DNA of 13,203 bases from DAONLM01 sp035406685 (lineage in GTDB: Bacteria > Spirochaetota > GWE2-31-10 > MWDO01). The notes beneath the pieces are model-generated. The model saw nothing but the letters and a program-made list of their open reading frames with translations, was not told where the DNA came from and ran no database searches. Made by a program: the position numbers and the translations under genes. Within the stretch, counting starts at the first letter, position 1. Every line of letters begins with the position of its first letter. The stretch spans positions 1-13,203 of the forward strand of contig DAONLM010000072.1 of the NCBI GenBank assembly GCA_035406685.1, in the 5' to 3' direction. This document shows positions 1 through 5,811 of this stretch, in pieces.

Positions 1-263
1 ATGCGGATCTTAATTTTTTCAGCATGGGTTGTTTACTGAGGAGAATTATCCTACTCTTCCTTGAAGAATACGAGAAATTAGGCATTACCGGGGTTGAGAT
101 GAAGTGTAGTTTAATGACATTAAGATTATTCTTAAGACTAACAAAGATAAGAAAGTGGAATAAGGGAAGAGAATTATCCCACTTTTCCGGTAACACTACG
201 CCATTTTACAAGGCAATCTACAACGATTGCTACCAGGTAATAGGCTTTGAGACATATTATTAA
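1..263. other. GC-richer segment of unknown nature, possible mobile-element or gene remnant
   Basis: By hand count GC is about 37% over 1-240, against about 15% over 241-300, so there is a sharp compositional edge near 260. A 79-codon open frame (24-263, plus strand) spans it. It has no convincing Shine-Dalgarno site and its protein resembles nothing I recognise. The segment contains a 20-bp direct repeat with two mismatches (41-60 and 169-188). It also holds an imperfect hairpin whose arms are near 151-163 and 175-188, and a perfect 6-bp stem (213-218 with 225-230). The two repeat copies lie in different frames relative to the open frame, which argues against a simple coding repeat. It could be the end of an insertion sequence, a structured RNA or a decayed gene. 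The left edge of the window hides the rest. Confidence 0.35.
41..188. repeat. 20-bp direct repeat, two copies (41-60, 169-188)
   Basis: Both copies read GAGAATTATCCYACTYTTCC and differ at two positions. They are 128 bp apart inside the GC-richer left segment. The second copy also forms the right arm of an imperfect inverted repeat with 151-163. Confidence 0.6.
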
Positions 264-788
264 AAGAATTTATTTTAAATTTTACCAAAAAAATAAATTA
301 GACTATTACAATCTTTTCTCAAACAAAATTAACCATGGGATAATTATATTTCTTTTATCTGCCTAAAAATAAAATCACACCCAAGTAAGCATGAAAACTT
401 TCATAATAAAGATAATAAAATGCGACAATTCTCTACACCCTCTATCCCAATACCTTAACTTTATATAACAAACAATATAACAACTCTTATTTGTTGTTAT
501 AAGCTTTTGAATTATCCCTAATAATATTCTTCAAAGACTATTACTTGATATCAACTGTTTTAAATAGGCTTATAAAATAAATCTTTTTTCTTATTAACAT
601 AAAATTTATTAAAGAATTTTTTATAACTTGATTAAAAATAAAATTCTTTGATTAAAAATGAATCTATAGGCTAAAATTGTTTGAAAAAAATAAAAAAATA
701 TTTTTTTTAAAAATTTATACAAAAATATTTGTTTTTTAAAGAAAAAAAATATATAATTATATATATAATTTTTTAGGAGGTAAAAAAT
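264..788. other. Long AT-rich intergenic region
   Basis: No credible gene is seen here. It has a 9-bp perfect inverted repeat (476-484 with 493-501, TATAACAAC and its complement, 8-nt loop) without a good U-tract. It also has a 10-bp perfect inverted repeat (611-620 with 640-649) and a 12-bp direct repeat TTGATTAAAAAT (628-639 and 648-659). The last 60 bases hold the promoter and ribosome binding site of the beta-helix gene. Confidence 0.6.
729..757 (+). promoter_or_regulatory. Sigma-70-type promoter for the beta-helix gene
   Basis: The -35 box TTGTTT (729-734) and a perfect -10 box TATAAT (752-757) are 17 bp apart. A start near 764 would give a 5' leader of about 25 nt. The leader carries the near-ideal Shine-Dalgarno AGGAGGT (775-781), seven bases before the ATG at 789. 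Strong promoter and strong binding site together suggest high expression. In DNA this AT-rich chance matches are common, so the position is likely but unproven. Confidence 0.6.
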
Positions 789-2465
789 ATGAGAAAATTT
801 TTATGTTTAATTTTTATGTTTAGTTTTATTTTTATTATTAATGCAAAAGATATTTATGTAAGGGCTGGGAGTAAAAGTGGAAATGGGACAATTGAGAAAC
901 CTTATGGGACAATTGAAGAGGCAATGAATATGGGAGTTTATGCCGGCGATGTAATCCATGTTAGTGAGGGTGTATATTATGGAGAAGGGGGAAGTGGTAA
1001 AATTGTTATTAAAGTAAATAATCTTACACTTGTCGGTGGTTACAGTAAAGACTTTAAAGAGAGAAATCCCTTCAAATATCAGACAATATTTGTAAGGGGT
1101 ATGGATCCAGATCTTATAGAAGAGGCAAAAAAAAGAGGACATGATAAAAAATGGGGGCTTGATTTGACTCCGACAAAGGCAAGCTATAATCCAAATGCAA
1201 TGATATCAGGTGAAGGAGATTCTTCCAATACAATTATTGATGGTTTTATAATCGATGGTTATACAAGAAATAGCTATAAGCAAAATGGGGATTTAAAGAT
1301 TGATGTCGGTCCAATAGGAACCCCTTTAATCTCTTTTAACAAGAAGGGATGTAAAGTAAGAAATTGTATAATTATGAATTCTGGTGGACCTGGTATTCAG
1401 ATGGTAGCATCAGGGACAAAAGATGATCCAGATTCATGGGCAGAAATCTCGAATTATATAATAGTAAATACCCTTATGGAAGCAATTGATTTTAGAGTTG
1501 GGACATTTGATCCAGATAGAAATCCAGATTCTGGATATGCTTTAATTAAAAATAATAGTATTGCATTTGTATGGTCTCATTTAGGAGAAGGTTATGGAAT
1601 TCTAATAGGAAGACAGACAAAACTTATTATTGAAAATAATATTATTGCATTTGCAACTGATTTTGGAATGAATAATGGTTTTGGAAATGATAAGGCTGTG
1701 TTAAAAAATAATGTCTTTTTTAACAATATGGGTGGTGTTTATAGATATTTTGCAAAAGAAGGTTCTGGAACAACAGCAGTATGTGATGATCCAACTCTTC
1801 TTTCTGGAAAACAGGCAAATAAGATGTACTATTTAAGTTCAAAGAGTGAAGGAAATATTACAGCAGATCCAAAATTTAAACCAGATCCGGATTTCTTTGA
1901 TAAATTTACAAATCAAATTAAGTCAGAAGGTGGTGGAAAAGTTGTCTGGGATGAAGTTAATCAATGGAGATCAATGATGGGGCTTCCTTTAATTGGAACA
2001 CAGGGAACAGGAAGAAAAAATTTTGCACCAATTTATGAACATGACTACATGTTCTTATTCAGTAACACAGTCGATGCAGGTGCTAAATCAAATGTTTCAT
2101 TTCAGACTTATAAATCACAAGCAACTTCTACGGTTAATAAGGAGTATAAGAGTATAAAATTTGCTGATGTAAAGAGTAATTTTGGCAAAGATGTAGAAGT
2201 AAGTGTAAAAGTAGGAGATAAAGATGTTTCGAGTTACTATGTAGATAATGTCACAAAGGATAATTATATTTGTTATAGATTTAAAGATGATCAAATGAAT
2301 TTCTTATATGTAAAGAAAGGCACAGAAGCACTCGAGATAATTGAACAATCTAAAAAAGATGGTTCGAGCGTTATTGTTAGAGGGACAATTTATGATATTT
2401 CTGCTAATATTAAATCATCAAATAGATATGCTATAGTAGTAGATGAAGCAGAACTTGATGAATAA
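789..2465 (+). CDS. Secreted right-handed parallel beta-helix protein with C-terminal OB-like domain
   Basis: The 558-aa protein starts with a signal peptide (residues 1-19, cut near NA/KD) and no lipobox, so it is exported to the periplasm or surface. The mature N-terminus (DIYVRAGSKSGNGT, then KPYGTIEEAM) is the typical opening of DUF1565/pectate-lyase-like beta-helix proteins. From about residue 140 to 345 come beta-helix rungs such as IDGFIIDGY, VRNCIIMNSGGPGI, IIENNIIAFA and LKNNVFFNN. The last 120 or so residues differ. They end in a pattern (SSVIVRGTIYDIS, then YAIVVDEAEL) that reads like an OB-fold, which is my inference. I see no catalytic lyase signature, so a binding or structural role is as likely as an enzymatic one. 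The gene stands alone between a strong promoter and a strong terminator. The ATG at 789 is fixed by AGGAGGT seven bases upstream. Confidence 0.8.
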   Translation: MRKFLCLIFMFSFIFIINAKDIYVRAGSKSGNGTIEKPYGTIEEAMNMGVYAGDVIHVSEGVYYGEGGSGKIVIKVNNLTLVGGYSKDFKERNPFKYQTIFVRGMDPDLIEEAKKRGHDKKWGLDLTPTKASYNPNAMISGEGDSSNTIIDGFIIDGYTRNSYKQNGDLKIDVGPIGTPLISFNKKGCKVRNCIIMNSGGPGIQMVASGTKDDPDSWAEISNYIIVNTLMEAIDFRVGTFDPDRNPDSGYALIKNNSIAFVWSHLGEGYGILIGRQTKLIIENNIIAFATDFGMNNGFGNDKAVLKNNVFFNNMGGVYRYFAKEGSGTTAVCDDPTLLSGKQANKMYYLSSKSEGNITADPKFKPDPDFFDKFTNQIKSEGGGKVVWDEVNQWRSMMGLPLIGTQGTGRKNFAPIYEHDYMFLFSNTVDAGAKSNVSFQTYKSQATSTVNKEYKSIKFADVKSNFGKDVEVSVKVGDKDVSSYYVDNVTKDNYICYRFKDDQMNFLYVKKGTEALEIIEQSKKDGSSVIVRGTIYDISANIKSSNRYAIVVDEAELDE

Positions 2466-2484
2466 AAAAAATATTTTTTTGTCA

Positions 2485-2516
2485 AGGGGCTTTCATAACT
2501 GAAAGCCCCTTTTTTT
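2485..2516 (+). terminator. Rho-independent terminator after the beta-helix gene
   Basis: A perfect 10-bp stem (AGGGGCTTTC at 2485-2494 with GAAAGCCCCT at 2501-2510) has a 6-nt loop and is followed by a run of T. It begins 19 bases after the stop codon. An A/T-rich flank on the other side gives it some bidirectional potential. Confidence 0.92.
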
Positions 2517-2653
2517 ATTTTTAAGGATTTCACTATTTTAAAAATAAAATCTTTTAACCTTAAAAGTCTTTAGTGTATAAAAAATAAAATTTCATAAAAT
2601 TTATAATTTATAAATTTTTTAAAATAAATATTTTAAAAATATAAAAAATATTA

Positions 2654-2691
2654 TATAATAATAAAAAATATTTTAATATAAAGTAAGGAGG
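2654..2691 (+). promoter_or_regulatory. Possible -10 box and ribosome binding site for the 199-aa gene
   Basis: A TATAAT (2654-2659) lies in extremely AT-rich DNA with no convincing -35 box. TAAGGAGG (2684-2691) is a strong Shine-Dalgarno four bases before the ATG at 2696. The binding site decides the start codon. The promoter call is weak. Confidence 0.45.
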
Positions 2692-2695
2692 TTTT

Positions 2696-3295
2696 ATGCA
2701 AAAAGCAATTTTTTTTGAAGAGGCTTACAATAAAGGAATTCTTGCAAAAATAGATGCAGGATATATTTTGTCAGTATTATGTCCAGATATTAACAATATA
2801 GACACTAAAAATGATCCATTTTTAATCGAAATGGTATCTTATAGTGGAGTAAAGGCTGTTCTACCAATCGAAGGTGGGGTTAAATTTCAGGCACAGGGTT
2901 CTAAAATATTCTGTATGCTTGAACCACCATCATATACAGAAAAATATGTTGAACCAACTTTTAGAAAAAGTAACTCAACTGGTTATATGCCTTTTAGATT
3001 TTCAGATATAGAAAGTTTCTTGACAAAAGATAATAAATTCAATGTTTTATTACCAAAAATTCCTTTTGATTGCTATGATTCCTTTACAATAAATTTTCCA
3101 GCAAAAGGTGATGTTAGTATTCTATATTTAATATTTGATAAAAATATCAATGGAGTAGTTTTACCATTCATTGAAGATAATTTTAAAAATCTTTTAAAGA
3201 AAATGTTAGGTCTAAGGGATATTGATGCTAAAAATATTTCAAGGAAATTCTTTGAAAATATTAAAAAATTCGATGTTTGGCCAGATTTAGAATAA
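2696..3295 (+). CDS. Hypothetical protein, 199 aa, probably cytoplasmic
   Basis: I do not recognise this family. The ATG at 2696 is well supported by TAAGGAGG just upstream, and the frame is open to the TAA at 3293-3295. There is no signal peptide, lipobox or membrane segment, so the protein is probably soluble and cytoplasmic. It has three cysteines spread along it (in LCPDIN, FCMLEPP and FDCYDS) with no metal-binding pattern. The N-terminal half looks beta-rich. Residues from about 155 on (IEDNFKNLLKKMLGL, NISRKFFENIKKF) look helical. It is monocistronic, separated from the upstream gene by a terminator and convergent with the SPOR gene downstream. Beyond a soluble alpha/beta protein I can infer no function. 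Confidence 0.75.
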   Translation: MQKAIFFEEAYNKGILAKIDAGYILSVLCPDINNIDTKNDPFLIEMVSYSGVKAVLPIEGGVKFQAQGSKIFCMLEPPSYTEKYVEPTFRKSNSTGYMPFRFSDIESFLTKDNKFNVLLPKIPFDCYDSFTINFPAKGDVSILYLIFDKNINGVVLPFIEDNFKNLLKKMLGLRDIDAKNISRKFFENIKKFDVWPDLE

Positions 3296-3299
3296 AGAA

Positions 3300-3337
3300 T
3301 AAAAATAAAAGGCTATCCAATATTTTTGAGATAGCCT
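3300..3337 (-). terminator. Terminator for the coaE-SPOR operon, possibly bidirectional
   Basis: An 8-bp stem (AGGCTATC at 3310-3317 with GATAGCCT at 3330-3337) has a 12-nt loop. On the minus strand it is followed by a T-rich tail (complement of 3300-3309), so it best serves the minus-strand operon ending at 3366. On the plus strand the tail is poor, but the stem lies directly behind the 199-aa gene and may stop both transcripts. Confidence 0.75.
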
Positions 3338-3365
3338 CATATCTAAATAATTAATTTTTAGTAAG

Positions 3366-4115
3366 CTAAATATTAATAATGGAAATATAGCTATTTTTAC
3401 CGTATTTTGACTGCTTTAAAGAGACCAAATAATTTTCTGCTACTTTTTTATCTTTAAAAGGGCCTATTCTCAATCTATAATAGGTTTTCCCATCTTTAAG
3501 ATAACTCTGGATATAAGTGGGATATCCCAGTTTTTTATAAAAATTCTCAATTTCTAATGCTGTATCTTTGTTTAAATAAGATCCAACCTGAACTACATAT
3601 CTTTTACCGCTCTTTACATTATTGGTAATCTTACCCTTAATTGTTGTAGTGGTAGTTACTGAAACACTTTTTTTACTCTTAAAATTACTCTCATCTACAT
3701 TTTTAAACTTTGAAGAATATAATATCTCTGAATTATCAAGATTTATCTTTGGCTCGTTATTACTTTCTTTAATCTCTTCTTTATTTTCTACTACATTTTC
3801 TTTTTTCTCATTTGTCTCTTTACTTGAATCCCTATCACTAATATTATTAGCATCAGATGTTAATTCATCTTTTGCAGAGGCATCATAGAAATTCAAAGTA
3901 GTAGTTGCTTCATTATTTGCTTGTTTATATGTTGAAAAATTATTTTTACTTATTTTTGAAATTAATAAAAATATAGCAAAAAATATAATAACAAAAATTA
4001 ACACGAGAGAAACAAATATAATAAATATTCTACCTTCTGTAAGATTAACAGAATAAAATGTTTTAGGTTTGTTTTGTGTTTGTCTATCTTTTTCTAAATT
4101 AATATTATCTGACAT
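3366..4115 (-). CDS. SPOR-domain membrane protein
   Basis: This is a 249-aa inner-membrane protein with a short cytoplasmic N-terminus, one hydrophobic helix (about residues 30-53) and a long low-complexity linker rich in N, E, K and S. A C-terminal SPOR domain follows (about 170-249; KRYVVQVGSY, then YYRLRIGPFKDKKVAENYL). SPOR domains bind glycan strands stripped of stem peptides at division septa, so a role in division or wall remodelling is likely, as for FtsN or DedD-like proteins. I chose the ATG at 4115 because GAGGTG sits six bases upstream. A GTG at 4124 would add three residues but lies inside that binding site. The gene starts 10 bases after the coaE stop, so the two share a transcript. 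Confidence 0.88.
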   Translation of the reverse strand: MSDNINLEKDRQTQNKPKTFYSVNLTEGRIFIIFVSLVLIFVIIFFAIFLLISKISKNNFSTYKQANNEATTTLNFYDASAKDELTSDANNISDRDSSKETNEKKENVVENKEEIKESNNEPKINLDNSEILYSSKFKNVDESNFKSKKSVSVTTTTTIKGKITNNVKSGKRYVVQVGSYLNKDTALEIENFYKKLGYPTYIQSYLKDGKTYYRLRIGPFKDKKVAENYLVSLKQSKYGKNSYISIINI

Positions 4116-4125
4116 AAATTGCACC

Positions 4126-4704
4126 TCATATTTTAATTTTTAATAATTTTTTTAGACTCTCAATATCTGAATTATTATTAACATAGATAATTTCGGTATT
4201 TTTCTTATTTTTTTTAGCAAGTTTAAGAACTTTCTGTTTTTTTAAAATTGAAATGGTCTTACATATAGAATATCCATTTCTTTTCTTGGCTCTCTTAAAA
4301 ATATTAAAAATATTAGACCTTATGACAAATATTTTATCACAAAACCGGTTTAACCCCATTTCAAATAATACTGCTCCACTTATCACTATTTTTTTACTAT
4401 CTATTTCCTTTATTTTTTTCTCCACATATTCTATCATAAATGGCCACACAATTTGATTTAGAGTATACAATTTTTTTTTATCATTAAATACAATCTCTCC
4501 TAATTTCTTTCTATCAATACTGGCATCTTTAATGATATAATCCCCAAATTTTTTTATTATATCATTTTCCTTCTCTTTTAAGGCAATGTGCCCAATTTTA
4601 TCAAGATCAATTACACTATAACCAAATTCATCCTGCATAATTTTTTCAACAGCGGATTTTCCAGCACAAAAGAGCCCGGTAATCCCAATTATTTCTTTAT
4701 CCAT
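4126..4704 (-). CDS. coaE: Dephospho-CoA kinase
   Basis: The enzyme phosphorylates the 3'-hydroxyl of dephospho-CoA with ATP, the last step of coenzyme A synthesis, in the cytoplasm. At 192 aa it has normal family length. Residues 6-16 (GITGLFCAGKS) form the Walker A loop. The family usually has GGIGSGKS there, so the FCA is unusual, but G9, G14, K15 and S16 are kept. DLDKIGH (32-38) matches the conserved aspartate pair and following basic residue of the substrate site. DRKKLGEIVF (about 64-73) and the basic RAKKRNG region in the lid also fit. The ATG at 4704 is preceded by GAGGT (4712-4716). It is the first gene of an operon with the SPOR gene, behind a near-consensus promoter. Confidence 0.9.
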   Translation of the reverse strand: MDKEIIGITGLFCAGKSAVEKIMQDEFGYSVIDLDKIGHIALKEKENDIIKKFGDYIIKDASIDRKKLGEIVFNDKKKLYTLNQIVWPFMIEYVEKKIKEIDSKKIVISGAVLFEMGLNRFCDKIFVIRSNIFNIFKRAKKRNGYSICKTISILKKQKVLKLAKKNKKNTEIIYVNNNSDIESLKKLLKIKI

Positions 4705-4723
4705 ATTTACAACCTCATGTTGT

Positions 4724-4752
4724 TATATACTTAATCAATTAAAGTTTGTCAA
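4724..4752 (-). promoter_or_regulatory. Near-consensus sigma-70 promoter for coaE-SPOR
   Basis: On the minus strand a perfect TTGACA (4747-4752) is separated by exactly 17 bp from TATATA (4724-4729). Transcription would start a few bases before the Shine-Dalgarno GAGGT at 4712-4716, giving a very short leader. The palindrome array begins about 175 bp upstream of this promoter. Confidence 0.75.
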
Positions 4753-4792
4753 TTGAATAAAAAAGATTGTGCTACAAACAAGATCTATTTTT

Positions 4793-4925
4793 GATAAAAA
4801 AATAAAAAAGTAAGATAGTTTTGATTTTTTATCGTTATGTTATTAGAATATCTCCTTATGTTATACAGAGATAACCGCTATATTGTATAAAAATAAGTGT
4901 GATATATTTAGATATCGCTTCCCAT
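4793..4925. repeat. Degenerate left flank of the palindrome array
   Basis: Pieces of the array's second element recur without the palindrome: A-rich tract plus ATCGTTATGTTATT (about 4793-4844) and CCGCTATATTGTATA (about 4875-4889). They look like decayed units. No gene is seen. Confidence 0.45.
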
Positions 4926-5515
4926 TACGACATATGTCGTATGTATTTTTATAAAAAAAATAATTGTTATATTATATAAATAGCCCTTCAAACTACGACA
5001 TATGTCGTATGATATATTTCTATAAAAAAATAAACGTTATACTATTAAGAGGCTATATATACTAGGACATATGTTGTAAATAATTTATTTAAAAAAATAA
5101 TCGTTATATTATACATTATAACAATATGACATATGTCGCATTTTGTTTTCTATATAAAAATAAATAATAGTTATACTATATAAGTATTTCTGACCATTAT
5201 GACATATGTCTATTTTTATTATTATAAAAAAATAAATGTTATTTTATATTTTCTTCAAAAAAGTAGGACATATGTCATAGTTTCTTTTTAATACAAAAAA
5301 AACAATCGTTATATTATACAATATATCAAACGACATATATCCTACTTTCCTTTCTATAAATAATAATCGTTATACTATGTAAATATTTTTTACCCTTACC
5401 GCATATGTCCTACTTTCTTTTTTATAATAAATAATAGTTATTTCATTAAGATATCCCCTTAAAATACGACATATGTCACATATTTTTATAAAAAAATAAA
5501 TGATAGTTATACTAT
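4926..5515. repeat. Array of nine tandem ~67-bp units, each with palindrome GACATATGTC
   Basis: The palindrome starts at 4929, 4997, 5066, 5128, 5201, 5267, 5332, 5400 and 5468, so the steps are 62-73 bp. Six copies are exact. Those at 5066, 5332 and 5400 differ by one or two bases. The first two extend to a perfect 16-bp palindrome TACGACATATGTCGTA. Each unit continues with a T-rich stretch, then TATAAAAAAATAA, then the second conserved element TCGTTATAYTATA, then 13-22 bp of unrelated sequence. The last second element is itself an inverted repeat (GATAGT-TAT-ACTATC, 5502-5516). No open frame crosses the region. Such spaced palindromes fit an array of binding sites for a dimeric protein (partition, replication or nucoid organisation), but no such protein is identified here. 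Confidence 0.85.
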
Positions 5516-5811
5516 CATTATCTTCCATCCCTACTCCCCATAATATGTAAATCCCCCCTAGAAGTATGGCGAAGGTATTGTCAAGTAAATTGTGTCTGAT
5601 AAAAGGAGATATTTTGACAAAAATTCATAATCGCTGAAAATGATTAAAATAATATTACTTCTTATTCTTCCAGTAGGGATGCTTGAAATAATTCCAACAA
5701 AAATACCGCCATAACTTTATTTTTCAGCTATTTTAGAAAAGTGTCAAAAAATTTGAAGAAAATTAAAAAAATATTTTTAAAGATATGACTTAAATTACTT
5801 TAATCATTATT
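5516..5811. other. Intergenic segment with inverted repeats, possible insertion-sequence remnant
   Basis: This is the rest of the gene-free region between the array and the Omp85 stop. It contains CATCCCTACT (5526-5535) with its exact complement at 5672-5681. An imperfect inverted pair lies at 5562-5579 and 5702-5717 (AATACCGCCATAACTT), and GCTGAAAA (5633-5640) pairs with 5721-5728. The stretch 5575-5600 (GGTATTGTCAAGTAAATTG and on) recalls IS256-family termini from memory. No transposase is present, so at most this is a solo end or scar. No terminator for the Omp85 gene is obvious. Confidence 0.4.

Noticed and set aside
24..263. 79-codon open frame as a real gene
   Set aside because: No Shine-Dalgarno, no recognisable family, and internal repeats fall in different frames; kept only as an unassigned segment.
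476..501. Terminator hairpin
   Set aside because: Perfect 9-bp stem but only A/T-rich with little GC and no run of T directly after it.
807..1142. 111-codon frame antisense to the beta-helix gene
   Set aside because: Shadow of a well-supported gene on the other strand.
3622..3888. 88-codon frame antisense to the SPOR linker
   Set aside because: It mirrors the low-complexity linker of a clear gene and has no start signal.
4926..5515. CRISPR array
   Set aside because: Units vary too much, steps range from 62 to 73 bp, the conserved part is split into two elements, and no cas gene is present.
4926..5515. Tandem promoters in every array unit
   Set aside because: TATAAT-like sequences occur on both strands of the second element, but no -35 box recurs at the right distance.
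4705..5811. Chromosomal origin with DnaA boxes
   Set aside because: I saw no TTATNCACA-type boxes, and neither dnaA nor dnaN is nearby; a plasmid-like origin is not excluded.
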